From Hymenobacter artigasi (lineage in GTDB: Bacteria > Bacteroidota > Bacteroidia > Cytophagales > Hymenobacteraceae): a stretch of DNA of 64,000 bases. Made by a program: the position numbers and the translations under genes. The notes under the pieces were generated by a model that worked only from the letters and a program-made list of their open reading frames with translations, searched no databases and was not told where the DNA came from. Location: positions 558,001 through 622,000 of the forward strand of contig NZ_JAAVTK010000001.1 in NCBI RefSeq assembly GCF_012275535.1, read 5' to 3'. This document shows, one piece after another, positions 9,113-17,768 of the stretch (the stretch's first letter is position 1; the number at the start of each line of letters is the position of its first letter).

Positions 9113-9496
9113 ATGGGCTTTGTTTCCGAATTCAAAGAATTTATCTCCAAAGGCAATGTGCTCGACCTGGCGGTCGGTGTTATCATCGGCGGCGCGTTTG
9201 GCAAAATCGTGTCCTCGCTCACCGACGATGTCATCATGCCGATTGTGGGCTTGATTGGTGGCCAGCCCGATTTTTCGGCGATTCATCTCGGCCCCGTCAA
9301 AATTGGCTTGTTCCTCAATGCGGTTGTGGGCTTCCTCATCCTGGCAGTTATCATCTTCTTCATTGTGAAGGGTGCCAACAGCATCAAGAAGAAGCCGCTT
9401 GAGGTAGTAGCCGCGCCCGCGTCCCCACCGCCGCCCACCACCGACCAGCAGCTGCTCATGGAAATCCGCGACTCGCTGCGCGCTGGCCGCGCCTAA
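9113..9496 (+). CDS. mscL: Large-conductance mechanosensitive channel MscL
   Basis: 127 residues, normal length. Starts [21 protein letters not shown], the amphipathic N-terminal helix and pore-lining TM1 with the conserved GG/AxxG packing motif ([13 protein letters not shown]); TM2 is [20 protein letters not shown]; a cytoplasmic helix follows a Pro-rich linker. Opens under membrane tension to release solutes in hypo-osmotic shock. Monocistronic: divergent from the hydratase on its left and closed by its own terminator. Confidence 0.97.
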   Translation: MGFVSEFKEFISKGNVLDLAVGVIIGGAFGKIVSSLTDDVIMPIVGLIGGQPDFSAIHLGPVKIGLFLNAVVGFLILAVIIFFIVKGANSIKKKPLEVVAAPASPPPPTTDQQLLMEIRDSLRAGRA

Positions 9497-9520
9497 GTTG
9501 CCCATTCCGTTCAACCAGAA

Positions 9521-9563
9521 AAAACCGTGGTTTGCCGAGTGGCAGGCCACGGTTTTCGATTTT
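9521..9563 (+). terminator. Terminator after mscL
   Basis: AAAACCGTGG (9521-9530) pairs with CCACGGTTTT (9547-9556), with an inner TGCC/GGCA stem, followed by CGATTTTTTG. Confidence 0.85.
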
Positions 9564-9630
9564 TTGCTTCAACCATTCGTTTTATTCAAGGCAGTTAATT
9601 GGTCGATTCAAAATAAGTTGCGAACTTAGG

Positions 9631-9667
9631 GGCTACCTAACGCCCCGGCCCGTCCTTTTAGGTAGCC
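9631..9667. other. Hairpin ahead of the small secreted protein gene
   Basis: GGCTACCTAA (9631-9640) and TTAGGTAGCC (9658-9667) form a perfect 10-bp stem with a 17-base GC-rich loop, 68 bases before the next ATG. There is no T-run, so it is more likely a leader or regulatory hairpin than a terminator. Confidence 0.5.
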
Positions 9668-9735
9668 GTATTGAACCACCCCATTCTCTCAATCGTTAGG
9701 CCGCTATCCTGCTCCCCTCACCCCCATCGCGCCCC

Positions 9736-10185
9736 ATGAAAGTATTGTTTGTTGCCGCACTTCTCGGCGGCCTGAGTTTTGGAGCTTCCTCGGTAGCTCA
9801 CGCCCAGACCGGCCCCGCTTTCCCCATGCCCGGCAAAGCATCCAGCGAAGAGGGTGCCCGCGTCACTACGGCCAACAATGCCCAGGAGCTGGCCCGCAAC
9901 CAGCGCCGCGCCGCTATGTCGCCCGACGAAGTGAAGCGCGACCAGCAGCTCGAGCTCCTCGAAGCCCGCACCGGCAACACCAGTTTCGGTGCCCGCGGCC
10001 CCGAGCGCCAGTTCGACTCCAACCGCAGCGGCAACGGCTTCATGGTTCGCAAGTTCAAGACCCAGCCCGGCAAGCCCGGCTACGTCAGCAAGCGCGGCAT
10101 GGGCCACACCGCCGGCAGTTCCAATCCGGCTGGCAAGCCATTGGTACACAAGCACACCCGTAAGCACAAGTTCCTATTCTTCTAG
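9736..10185 (+). CDS. Small secreted basic protein of unknown function
   Basis: 149 residues. A Sec signal peptide (MKVLFVAALLGGLSFGASSVAHA, cleavage expected after AHA) leads to a hydrophilic mature chain. A central segment carries MSPDEVKRDQQLELLEARTGN; the C-terminal third is very basic and ends HKHTRKHKFLFF. I recognise no family. The composition suggests a periplasmic or surface nucleic-acid- or polymer-binding role, but that is only inference. Its TAG stop (10183-10185) lies within the left arm of the 74-bp inverted repeat. Confidence 0.7.
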   Translation: MKVLFVAALLGGLSFGASSVAHAQTGPAFPMPGKASSEEGARVTTANNAQELARNQRRAAMSPDEVKRDQQLELLEARTGNTSFGARGPERQFDSNRSGNGFMVRKFKTQPGKPGYVSKRGMGHTAGSSNPAGKPLVHKHTRKHKFLFF

Positions 10186-10264
10186 ACCACGGATTAGCGC
10201 GGATTTTAACGGATTTGGCTACGCCGACCTTCGGTTCACGGATTTTGTGGACGATTGTAAACAT

Positions 10265-10297
10265 CAAAAAGGCTGCCCTATAGGGCAGCCTTTTTTG
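10265..10297 (+). terminator. Bidirectional terminator hairpin inside the 74-bp repeat
   Basis: AAAAAGGCTGCCCTA at 10266-10280 is followed by its exact reverse complement (10281-10295), a 30-base palindrome ending in six T rightward and an A-run on the left, so it can terminate both strands. It would end the 9736-10185 transcript. Confidence 0.88.
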
Positions 10298-10321
10298 GTT
10301 TTAAGCGAGGACTTATTGAAT

Positions 10322-10371
10322 GTAGAAAAGCAAAAAGGCTTGCCGTATGGCAAGCCTTTTTGCTTTTCTAC
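10322..10371 (-). terminator. Long terminator hairpin serving infB
   Basis: A perfect 23-bp stem (GTAGAAAAGCAAAAAGGCTT... at 10322-10344 and its complement at 10349-10371) with a GTAT loop. On the minus strand it ends in a T-rich tract, as expected for the end of the rimP-nusA-infB operon; on the plus strand it is nearly equally good. Confidence 0.85.
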
Positions 10372-10441
10372 GTCGTCCACAAAATCCGTGAACCGAAGGT
10401 CGGCGTAGCCAAATCCGTTAAAATCCGCGCTAATCCGTGGT

Positions 10442-13400
10442 CTAGAGTGTGCGCTTGATTTCCTTTTCTTCGAAGCCTTCGATGTTGTCACCTTCAATAA
10501 GCTCGTTGAAGCCTTTGATGGAGATACCACATTCGTAGCCTTGGCGTACCTCGCTCACATCGTCTTTGAAACGCTTGAGGTCCTGGATATCGCCGGTGTA
10601 CATCACGATGCCGTTGCGAACCACGCGCACCTTGGTTTTGCGGGTCAGGGTGCCTTCCGTCATCATACAGCCGGCAATGGTGCCTACTTTGGTGATGTTG
10701 AACACCATACGTACTTCGGCGTTAGCCGTCACCACTTCCTGCACCGTTGGGGCCAGCATGCCTTCCATGGCATCCTTCACCTCATTGATGGCGTTGTAAA
10801 TGATGGAGTACAGGCGGATGTCAATCTGCTCGTTCTCAGCCAGCTTGCGGGCACTTTGCGAGGGCCGCACCTGGAAGCCGATAATGATAGCATCGGAAGC
10901 CGAAGCCAGCAGCACGTCGCTTTCCGAGATGGCGCCCACCCCTTTCGAGAGGATGTTCACCTTCACTTCCGGCGTGCTCAGTTTCAGCAGCGAGTCGGAA
11001 AGGGCTTCCACCGAGCCGTCCACGTCGCCCTTCACCAGGATGTTGAGTTCCTTGAACGAACCGATAGCCAAACGGCGACCAATTTCGTCCAGCGTGATGT
11101 GCTTCTTGGTCCGGATGGTTTGCTCGCGGGCCAACTGGAGGCGCTGAGTAGCCATTTCGCGGGCTTCGCGCTCCGTTTCCATTACCTGGATACGGTCGCC
11201 GGCCTGCGGGGCCCCGGTCAGACCGAGCACCTGCACCGGCGTAGCGGGCGGCGCGGTCTTCATTTTCTTGCCACGATGGTCGGTCATGGCCTTCACGCGG
11301 CCAAAGTGCGGACCGGCAAGAATGATGTCGCCCACGTTCAGCGTACCGGTTTGCACCAGTACGGTGGTTACGTAGCCACGGCCTTTGTCCAGCGAGGCTT
11401 CAATCACGGTACCAATGGCACCACGGTCAGGATTTGCTTTCAGGTCGAGCAATTCGGCCTCCAGCAGCACCTTCTCCAGAAGTTCCTCAATACCAATGCC
11501 CGATTTGGCCGAAACCTCCTGGCTCTGGTATTTGCCACCCCACTCTTCCACCAGAATGTTAATCTGGGAAAGCTCCTCACGGATTTTCTCGGGGTTGGCC
11601 GACTGCTTGTCAATCTTGTTGAGGGCGATGATAATCGGCACCCCGGCAGCCTGCGCGTGGTTGATGGCTTCCTTCGTCTGCGGCATCACCGAGTCGTCGG
11701 CGGCTACCACGATGATGGCAATATCCGTCACCTTGGCACCACGGGCACGCATGGCCGTAAAGGCTTCGTGACCAGGCGTGTCAAGGAAAGTAATGGCTTG
11801 GCCCGTTTTGGTGCGCACTTCGTAGGCACCAATGTGCTGCGTAATACCACCAGCTTCGCCTTTGGCCACACTCGCATCGCGGATGTAGTCAAGCAGCGAC
11901 GTTTTGCCGTGGTCGACGTGGCCCATGATGGTCACGATGGGGGCGCGGGGCTTGAGGTCTTCTTCGGCATCGCCGGCGTCCACGTCAATTTCCTCTTCCT
12001 CAGCCGACAGGAACTCCACGTCAAAGCCAAATTCATCGGCAATCACGGTAATGGCTTCGGCATCGAGGCGCTGGTTGATGGACACGAACATGCCCATGCC
12101 CAGACACACCTTGATTACCTCGTTCACGTTCACGTCCATCAGCGAGGCCAGGTCGTTGGCCGAGATGAATTCGGTGAGCTTGAGGGTTTTGGCGTCGAGC
12201 TCGTTCTGTGCGCGCAGGGCCTCGCGGTCCTCCGCCAGCATGCTGCGCTTGTCGCGGCGGTACTTGGCGCGGTTCTGATTGTTGCCGCCCTTGTTGCCAC
12301 CGAGCTTAGCCAGCGTGGCTTTAATCTGCTCCTGAATCTGCTTTTCAGCCTGCTCAGGGGTAAGTGCGGGGGCATTCGGCTTGGGAGCCGTGTTCTGGCC
12401 GGGACGCTGGGGACCACCGGGACGCTGGCCGCCGGGGCCATTGTTGGGCCGGTTGCCCTGATAGCCACCACCCGTGCCACCACCTGCAGGGCGGTTGCCC
12501 TGATAGCCGGGGCTGGGCGGGCTGGTGGTGCTGCCGGGAGGGCCGGGCAGGCGGGTACGCTTCTTCTGGCCGGGGCCAGCGGGCAGGCCGCGCTTGCTCA
12601 CATCCGACGAAGCAATGGGACGGGGACCACGGCCACCCGGACCACGCCGGTCATTGTTGATAGACGACAGGTCGATTTTACCGAGAACGGTCAGGCCTTT
12701 CAGCGTGTCCGACTTCGCTACGATGGTGCTGGTGTCTTCGGGCGCAGCAGCGGGCTCGGCTGGTGCAGCCGGAGCTACAGCAGCGGGTGCTACGGCGGCC
12801 GGAGCGGCTGGCGCAGCAGCGGCCGGAGCAGCAACCGGAGTAGCGGCAACTGCCGGCGCAACGGGCGCGGCCGGCGCAGCGGCAACCGGGGCCGGAGCCA
12901 CCGGCTCAGCTTTGGCTACGGGCTGGGCCACGGGTGCCGGAGTGGCAACTGGTGCCGGGGCAGCCGGAGCTTCTGCTTTCGGTGCGGGAGCAGCCGGAGC
13001 CTCCACTTTCGGAGCTACGGGAGCGGGTGCGGGTGCCGCAGCAGCCGGGGCGGCAGCCACGGGAGCCGGGGCAGCGGCCCGGGGCGGAACCACACGGCCT
13101 TTGCTGTCCAGCTCAATTTTACCCAGCACTTTAAGGCCGGGTATGCTGGGAGCAGGGGCTGGCGCGGCCACTACCGGAGCAGCAGGCGCGGCCGGAGCCG
13201 GTGCTGGCGCGGGGGCAACCGGAGCCACCGCCGGAGCGGCAGCTACCGGAGCTGCCACGGGCGCGGCGGGCTTAGGAGCCGGGGCGTGCACAGCCACGGG
13301 CGCAGGCCGGGGGGCCGGCGCGGCGGGCTTAGGCGCGGCGTCGAGGTCGCTCTGGCGCTTAGCCTGAATGACTTTCTGGGCTTCTTGACGGTCGTGGGCA

Positions 13401-13570
13401 GAGGCCGCGAATTCCTTCTCCAGCGAGGCCACTTGCTCACCGGTGAGTTTCGTAGTCGGCTTGTTCTCTACTTGTATACCTTTCTTGGCCAGGGCTTCTA
13501 CCACCCTGTCCATTCCAATATTCAGGTCTTTGGCTGCCTGTTGTAGCCGTTTCGGGGTTGCTTCCGCCAT
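10442..13570 (-). CDS. infB: Translation initiation factor IF-2
   Basis: 1042 residues. GTPase that places initiator tRNA on the ribosome. Order of parts: N-terminal IF2_N helical domain (about 3-52), a very long Ala/Pro-rich linker (about 85-300), a Gly/Pro/Gln/Arg-rich linker (about 320-440), a second IF2_N-like region (about 465-515), then the G domain starting near 540 with GHVDHGKT (G1), GGITQHIG (G2), DTPGHEAF (G3) and NKID (G4), and the EF-Tu-like and C-terminal domains. The linkers make it longer than E. coli IF-2 (890). Downstream of nusA with 124 bases between, including its own promoter box. Confidence 0.97.
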   Translation of the reverse strand: MAEATPKRLQQAAKDLNIGMDRVVEALAKKGIQVENKPTTKLTGEQVASLEKEFAASAHDRQEAQKVIQAKRQSDLDAAPKPAAPAPRPAPVAVHAPAPKPAAPVAAPVAAAPAVAPVAPAPAPAPAAPAAPVVAAPAPAPSIPGLKVLGKIELDSKGRVVPPRAAAPAPVAAAPAAAAPAPAPVAPKVEAPAAPAPKAEAPAAPAPVATPAPVAQPVAKAEPVAPAPVAAAPAAPVAPAVAATPVAAPAAAAPAAPAAVAPAAVAPAAPAEPAAAPEDTSTIVAKSDTLKGLTVLGKIDLSSINNDRRGPGGRGPRPIASSDVSKRGLPAGPGQKKRTRLPGPPGSTTSPPSPGYQGNRPAGGGTGGGYQGNRPNNGPGGQRPGGPQRPGQNTAPKPNAPALTPEQAEKQIQEQIKATLAKLGGNKGGNNQNRAKYRRDKRSMLAEDREALRAQNELDAKTLKLTEFISANDLASLMDVNVNEVIKVCLGMGMFVSINQRLDAEAITVIADEFGFDVEFLSAEEEEIDVDAGDAEEDLKPRAPIVTIMGHVDHGKTSLLDYIRDASVAKGEAGGITQHIGAYEVRTKTGQAITFLDTPGHEAFTAMRARGAKVTDIAIIVVAADDSVMPQTKEAINHAQAAGVPIIIALNKIDKQSANPEKIREELSQINILVEEWGGKYQSQEVSAKSGIGIEELLEKVLLEAELLDLKANPDRGAIGTVIEASLDKGRGYVTTVLVQTGTLNVGDIILAGPHFGRVKAMTDHRGKKMKTAPPATPVQVLGLTGAPQAGDRIQVMETEREAREMATQRLQLAREQTIRTKKHITLDEIGRRLAIGSFKELNILVKGDVDGSVEALSDSLLKLSTPEVKVNILSKGVGAISESDVLLASASDAIIIGFQVRPSQSARKLAENEQIDIRLYSIIYNAINEVKDAMEGMLAPTVQEVVTANAEVRMVFNITKVGTIAGCMMTEGTLTRKTKVRVVRNGIVMYTGDIQDLKRFKDDVSEVRQGYECGISIKGFNELIEGDNIEGFEEKEIKRTL

Positions 13571-13605
13571 TTATCTTTTCTCGCGTAACGATACGCTTCT
13601 AGGTG

Positions 13606-13613
13606 CAAAGGTA
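13606..13613 (-). promoter_or_regulatory. Candidate -7 promoter box for infB
   Basis: On the minus strand the sequence TACCTTTG (complement of CAAAGGTA) fits the Bacteroidetes -7 consensus TAnnTTTG, 36 bases before the infB ATG. No good TTTG box is evident about 20 bases upstream, so this would be a secondary promoter inside the operon. Confidence 0.45.
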
Positions 13614-13694
13614 TTACATTAAATCTTGCCAGCAGGGTGCAAACCGTGCCTACTGGCTCGATTTGTTACCCTTGCCGTACCGGCCGCGCGGCCG

Positions 13695-15149
13695 TCATTG
13701 GGCTGGCTCGGCGGGAGAGCTCGCGCCCGCTTCCTCAGTCGTTGGTTGGTTTTCGTTGGTCATTTCAGTCTCCAGAGGGGTATGCTCGGGGGTTGTGTCG
13801 GTTTCCGAAGCGTGCGTGACCGCAGCTTCTTCCTCAGCCACTTCAGCCGTTTTGCCGGTGGCAACGCGGTTTTTGGCCGATTCCAGCGAGTTCTCGTCGA
13901 GGTCTTCGTCGTCGGCAAACTCCTGACGGATAATGCGGTACACATCGTCCACCATTTCTTCCTCCAACTCCGTGCGGCGCACGATGTCGTCTTTCTTCAC
14001 CGCCAGTACGGCACGGCCGGTATCCAAACCAATTTTTTTCAGCTCGGCCAGTACCCAAGGCTCGATTTCGTCCTGGAACTCGTCCAGCGAAATGTCTTCC
14101 TCGTAGTCGATGGCTTCGCGGAACACGTCGATTTCCATGCCCACCAACCGGCTGGCCAACTTAATGTTGGCACCGCCACGGCCAATGGCCAGGCTCACCT
14201 GGTCGGGCTTCATGAATACGGAAACCCGGCCGTTCTCCTGGTTTATCTTCATAGAACCTACTTTGGCCGGCGATAGTGCCCGCGCAATATAAAGTTCTAA
14301 GTTATCAGTATAATTGATAATATCGATGTTCTCATTCTCCAGCTCGCGCACCACCGGGTGGATGCGGCTGCCCTTCATGCCCACGCAGGCACCCACGGGG
14401 TCGATGCGCTCGTCGTAGCTTTCTACGGCCACTTTGGCGCGCTCGCCGGGCTCGCGCACCACGTTCTTAATAACGATGAGGCCATCGTAAATCTCGGGCA
14501 CTTCCAACTCGAACAAGCGCTCAAGGAAAGCGGGGGCAGCGCGGGAAAGGATGATTTTCGGCGTGCCGTTAATCACTTCCACGCGGTGCACTACGGCCCG
14601 CACGGTGTCGCCTTTGCGGAAACGGTCCTTGGGGATTTGCTCGCCTTTCGGCATCACCAGCTCGTTATCGTCCTTGTCCATGATGAGGGCCTCGCGGCTC
14701 CACACCTGGTACACTTCGCCGGTCACGATTTCGCCTACCTGGTCCTTGTACTTCTGGTACAGGTTGTCGCGCTCGAGGTCTTTCACGCGCTGAATCAGCG
14801 TTTGGCGGGCCATGAGCACGGCGCGGCGGCCGAAATCCTCCAGCTTCACGCCTTCGGCCACGGACTCGCCTACTTCGAAGTCGGGCTCGATTTTCTGCGC
14901 CTCGGCCAGCGGAATTTTATCGTGGTCCCAGATATCCTCCGAGTTATCGTCCACAATTTCGCGGTTGCGCCAGATTTCGAGGTCACCGTTGTCGGGGTTG
15001 ATGATAACGTCGAAGTTTTCGTCCTGGTCGTATTTCTTCCGAATCATGGTGCGAAACACGTCGTCCAGGATGCTCATCATCGTGGGCCGGTCAATGTTCT
15101 TGCTCCGGGCAAATTCGCCGAAGGATTCAATGAGTTCGTGGCTGTTCAT
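13695..15149 (-). CDS. nusA: Transcription termination/antitermination factor NusA
   Basis: 484 residues. N-terminal RNA-polymerase-binding domain (about 1-125), S1 domain (about 130-200, VGEIVTGEVYQVW), then KH1 and KH2 (GACVGMKGSRIHPVVREL; SLAIGRGGANIKLASRLVG). After about residue 420 comes an acidic tail (ADDEDLDENSLE...) rich in Glu, Thr and Pro rather than the helical acidic repeats of E. coli. Modulates pausing, termination and antitermination. Second gene of rimP-nusA-infB; an inverted repeat occupies the gap to rimP. Confidence 0.97.
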   Translation of the reverse strand: MNSHELIESFGEFARSKNIDRPTMMSILDDVFRTMIRKKYDQDENFDVIINPDNGDLEIWRNREIVDDNSEDIWDHDKIPLAEAQKIEPDFEVGESVAEGVKLEDFGRRAVLMARQTLIQRVKDLERDNLYQKYKDQVGEIVTGEVYQVWSREALIMDKDDNELVMPKGEQIPKDRFRKGDTVRAVVHRVEVINGTPKIILSRAAPAFLERLFELEVPEIYDGLIVIKNVVREPGERAKVAVESYDERIDPVGACVGMKGSRIHPVVRELENENIDIINYTDNLELYIARALSPAKVGSMKINQENGRVSVFMKPDQVSLAIGRGGANIKLASRLVGMEIDVFREAIDYEEDISLDEFQDEIEPWVLAELKKIGLDTGRAVLAVKKDDIVRRTELEEEMVDDVYRIIRQEFADDEDLDENSLESAKNRVATGKTAEVAEEEAAVTHASETDTTPEHTPLETEMTNENQPTTEEAGASSPAEPAQ

Positions 15150-15150
15150 A

Positions 15151-15300
15151 AATCACTGATTTCACGGATTTTTCACGGATTTCACGGATTTTGTAGTCGA
15201 TTTCGTTGCAGAGGAGCTCTGCTTTAGGACATGTATAGCGCGCTGGGGGCGGTGTCTACAAAATCCGTGAAATTCGCTAAAATCCGAAAAATCAGTGATT
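15151..15300. repeat. Inverted repeat between rimP and nusA, CACGGATTTT units
   Basis: Left arm 15151-15196 (AATCACTGATTTCACGGATT...) and right arm 15255-15300 are imperfect reverse complements (about seven mismatches in 46) enclosing 58 bases. It fills the whole gap between the rimP stop and the nusA start, so it is transcribed in the operon mRNA. The arms share the CACGGATTTTGT core with the 10181-10446 element. Confidence 0.85.
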
Positions 15301-15301
15301 A

Positions 15302-15772
15302 TTACTTGAAGGAAATGACAACCTTGGCCTCCTGAATGTCCCCGAAAGGAAAAAAGGCGGCGGGCAAGGTTGTTTTCTTGGTTTTCTGTTTGATGACTTC
15401 TTCGATTTCCACACCCTCGGCGGTGGCGGCGGTGAGGGTGCCTGTTTTCTCGGTACCGTCGGCCAGCTTGAGGGCCAGCGAGCGGCCGATGTGGCGCGGG
15501 TACTGGCGCGGGTCGGTGAGGGGCTGGTCGGCACCGGGGCTGGTGACTTCCAGGGAATAGGCAGATTCTTCGCCGTAGTGCTCGTCGATGCGACGGGCCA
15601 GACGGCGGCTAATGGTAGCGCAGGCCTGAATGGCGAGGCCGTTGGGGCCGTCGAGGGTGACGGTGACCTTGGGCAGCACCGAATCGGACAAGGTGAGGCT
15701 CACGATGAACAACTCCTCTTCGCCGATGGCGTCGTGGAGCATTTCCAGCAGCAGGTTGCGGTCGAAGTGCAT
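15302..15772 (-). CDS. rimP: Ribosome maturation factor RimP
   Basis: 156 residues from the ATG at 15772 (MHFDRNLLLEML); the frame stays open upstream but that part lies across a terminator-like hairpin and the promoter and lacks homology. Needed for assembly of the 30S subunit. The RimP N-terminal alpha/beta domain includes VTLDGPNGLAIQACATISRRL and SLEVTSPGADQPLTDPRQYPRHIGR, the family signature, followed by a short SH3-like C-terminal domain. First gene of the conserved rimP-nusA-infB operon. Confidence 0.95.
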   Translation of the reverse strand: MHFDRNLLLEMLHDAIGEEELFIVSLTLSDSVLPKVTVTLDGPNGLAIQACATISRRLARRIDEHYGEESAYSLEVTSPGADQPLTDPRQYPRHIGRSLALKLADGTEKTGTLTAATAEGVEIEEVIKQKTKKTTLPAAFFPFGDIQEAKVVISFK

Positions 15773-15793
15773 AATTTTTTGAAACAAGCGGGC

Positions 15794-15824
15794 AAAAAAA
15801 GAGGGGACTGCGCGTCCCCTCTTT
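15794..15824 (-). terminator. Terminator hairpin in the rimP leader (candidate attenuator)
   Basis: On the minus strand, AAAGAGGGGAC pairs with GTCCCCTCTTT (11 bp, 5-base loop) and runs into seven T. It lies between the predicted promoter (15850-15881) and the rimP ATG (15772). No leftward gene precedes it, so it cannot be the end of an upstream gene. Confidence 0.75.
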
Positions 15825-15849
15825 ATCAGATTGAATACCAACTTCGGGG

Positions 15850-15881
15850 CAAAGGTACGACAATTGGCTACCGAAAGCAAG
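15850..15881 (-). promoter_or_regulatory. Bacteroidetes-type promoter for rimP-nusA-infB
   Basis: Minus strand: CTTG (15878-15881), 20-base spacer, TACCTTTG (15850-15857). The -7 box matches TAnnTTTG fully; the upstream box is one off TTTG. Predicted leader about 70 bases, containing the hairpin at 15794-15824. The remaining bases to 16074 show nothing else. Confidence 0.6.
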
Positions 15882-16074
15882 ATGGAGCCGTGCGGCGGCC
15901 CCTCCCCTGCTCCCGCGGGGCAAACAGCCAAAGTGCCGGGCGCAAGGAAATGATTGCGGCAACGCCAGACCGGCAATCGGTGGCGCTGGTAAACCTCGGC
16001 GGCTGATACGGAGTTTGCGAGTCGGTGGCCAACCTTCATGGCCTCGTTCACCCTCATTTTCAACTCTTTTTTTC

Positions 16075-16623
16075 ATGAAAGCTTTCCCGATTCTTCGCAC
16101 CGCTGCTTTCGGCCTGACGCTGGTGCTGGCCGGTGCCGCCGCCCACGCCCAAACGATGCCCGCCACCATGCCGGCTCCCGCTAAGGACGCGACAAAGCCC
16201 AGCCCGGCCGCCACCGCAACCGGCAAAATTGGCGCGGCCGATGTGACGGTAAACTACAGCAGCCCGGGCGTGAAAGGCCGCAAGATTTTTGGCGGGCTTG
16301 AGCCGTTTGGCAAAGTATGGCGCGCCGGGGCCAACGAGGCGACTACGGTGGAATTCAGCAAAGCCGTGACGGTGGAAGGCAAAGCGCTGCCCGCCGGCAA
16401 GTATGGCTTCTTCGTGATTCCGACAGAAAAGAGTTGGACGGTAATTTTCAATAAAACACCCAATCAGTGGGGTGCATATAAGTACGATGAGAAGCAGGAT
16501 GCGCTACGCGTGATGGTGACGCCCCGCAAAACGGCCCTCACCGAGCGGCTGGCCTATGAGGTGACGCCCAAGGCCCTGGTGCTGCGCTGGGAGAACGTAG
16601 AATTGCCCGTGGCCATCAAATAG
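16075..16623 (+). CDS. DUF2911 domain secreted protein
   Basis: 182 residues from the ATG at 16075, chosen for its signal peptide (MKAFPILRTAAFGLTLVLAGAAAHA). The mature protein carries the DUF2911 pattern: VTVNYSSPGVKGRKIFGGL near 58-76, then VWRAGANEATTVEF, LPAGKYGFFVIP and WTVIFNK. DUF2911 is widespread in Bacteroidetes and has no established function. Divergent from rimP; followed by a terminator hairpin. Confidence 0.88.
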   Translation: MKAFPILRTAAFGLTLVLAGAAAHAQTMPATMPAPAKDATKPSPAATATGKIGAADVTVNYSSPGVKGRKIFGGLEPFGKVWRAGANEATTVEFSKAVTVEGKALPAGKYGFFVIPTEKSWTVIFNKTPNQWGAYKYDEKQDALRVMVTPRKTALTERLAYEVTPKALVLRWENVELPVAIK

Positions 16624-16641
16624 CCGCTATTAGCTGAATGG

Positions 16642-16684
16642 AAAGTAAGCGGGCGGCCCACGGTGGGCTGCCCGCTTACTTTTG
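16642..16684 (+). terminator. Terminator of the DUF2911 gene overlapping the selD -7 box
   Basis: An 18-bp stem (16642-16659 with 16665-16682, one G-U pair, 5-base loop) ends in TTACTTTTG. The 3' arm contains TACTTTTG (16677-16684), a full match to TAnnTTTG, 25 bases before the selD ATG. Confidence 0.7.
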
Positions 16685-16709
16685 TGCTTTCGCTCGACTT
16701 TAGCAACCC

Positions 16710-17747
16710 ATGGAATACAAGCTCACTCAATACAGCCACGGCGCGGGCTGCGGCTGCAAAATCGCGCCGGCCGTGCTCGACCAGATGCTGCACACCAGCA
16801 TTGCCCAGCCCCAGCACCCCAACCTGCTGGTGGGCAACGCCAGCCGCGACGACGCGGCCGTGTACGACATTGGCGGCGGCCAGGCGGTGATTTCGACTAC
16901 CGATTTCTTTATGCCCATCGTGGATGATGCCTATGATTTCGGGCGCATTGCGTCGGCCAACGCTATTTCGGACGTGTACGCCATGGGTGGCCGGCCGCTG
17001 CTGGCCATTGCCGTGCTGGGCTGGCCCGTGGATAAGCTGCCGCCCGAGGTAGCGCGCCGCGTGCTGGAAGGGGCGCGTAGCATCTGTGCCGAGGCGGGCA
17101 TTCCGCTGGCGGGTGGGCACAGCATCGACTCGCCGGAGCCCATTTTCGGGCTGGCTGTGACGGGCATGGTCGATATTAAAGACCTGAAGCAGAATGATAC
17201 GGCTACGGCTGGCTCGGAATTATTTCTGACCAAGCCGTTGGGCGTGGGCATCATGACGACGGCTCAGAAAAAAGGTATTTTGCGGGATGAGGACGCCGAT
17301 ATTGCGCCGGCTCAGATGATGCAGCTGAACAAGATTGGCGCGGACCTGAGCAAGCTGTCCGCCGTGACGGCCCTAACGGATGTGACGGGCTTTGGCCTGT
17401 TAGGCCACCTGGCCGAAGTGTGCGAAGGCAGCCACCTGACGGCAGAAATCAACTTTAATAAAGTACCGCGCATCGCGGCAGCCGAAGACTACCTGAAGCA
17501 GGGCAGCGTACCCGGCGGCACGGGCCGCAACTGGGCCAGCTACGGCCACAAGATAGGGCCGGTGACGGATGAGCAGCGGGCGTGGCTGTGCGACCCGCAG
17601 ACATCGGGTGGGCTGCTGGTGTGCGTGGACCCAGCCGGGCGGGCGGCCGTGGAAGAAGTATTTGCCCGGTTTGGGCTGGCGCTGGAAAGCTTCGGCCACC
17701 TGCGCACGCACACCGACGGCGAGGCCTGGGTGCAGGTGCAGGCGTAG
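16710..17747 (+). CDS. selD: Selenide, water dikinase (selenophosphate synthetase)
   Basis: 345 residues. Makes selenophosphate from selenide and ATP, the selenium donor for selenocysteine or 2-selenouridine tRNA. The N-terminal active-site loop reads SHGAGCGCK, with Cys14 and Lys17 matching E. coli Cys17 and Lys20; the catalytic residue is Cys, not Sec. ATP/Mg sites follow ([45 protein letters not shown]). No selA/selB or mnmH lies in the window, so the selenium pathway used cannot be decided. Confidence 0.96.
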   Translation: MEYKLTQYSHGAGCGCKIAPAVLDQMLHTSIAQPQHPNLLVGNASRDDAAVYDIGGGQAVISTTDFFMPIVDDAYDFGRIASANAISDVYAMGGRPLLAIAVLGWPVDKLPPEVARRVLEGARSICAEAGIPLAGGHSIDSPEPIFGLAVTGMVDIKDLKQNDTATAGSELFLTKPLGVGIMTTAQKKGILRDEDADIAPAQMMQLNKIGADLSKLSAVTALTDVTGFGLLGHLAEVCEGSHLTAEINFNKVPRIAAAEDYLKQGSVPGGTGRNWASYGHKIGPVTDEQRAWLCDPQTSGGLLVCVDPAGRAAVEEVFARFGLALESFGHLRTHTDGEAWVQVQA

Positions 17748-17768
17748 CGCCGGGCAGTTTTTTTCGGC

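Larger units (their letters stand above)
10181..10446. repeat. Perfect 74-bp inverted repeat enclosing two terminators
   Basis: Bases 10181-10254 are the exact reverse complement of 10373-10446. The arms begin TCTAGACCACGGATTAGCGC and contain four spaced variants of a CGGATT unit. The left arm holds the TAG of the secreted-protein gene and the right arm the TAG of infB, so the element spans exactly from stop to stop of two converging genes. Its centre holds two independent hairpins (annotated separately). It shares the CACGGATTTT unit with the element at 15151-15300. Confidence 0.95.

Noticed and set aside
10181..10446. CRISPR-like array from repeated CGGATT units
   Set aside because: Units are not evenly spaced direct repeats; the structure is a pair of inverted arms.
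10541..13546. Very long open frame opposite infB (about 1000 codons)
   Set aside because: Shadow of the Ala/Pro-rich, GC-rich infB sequence: no known motifs, low-complexity Gly/Ser/Arg content, and infB is certain.
15302..16063. Longer rimP reaching to 16063
   Set aside because: The added part crosses the terminator hairpin and promoter and has no homology to RimP.
16710..17747. SelD as a selenoprotein
   Set aside because: The active-site codons give Cys (GAGCGCK) and there is no in-frame TGA.
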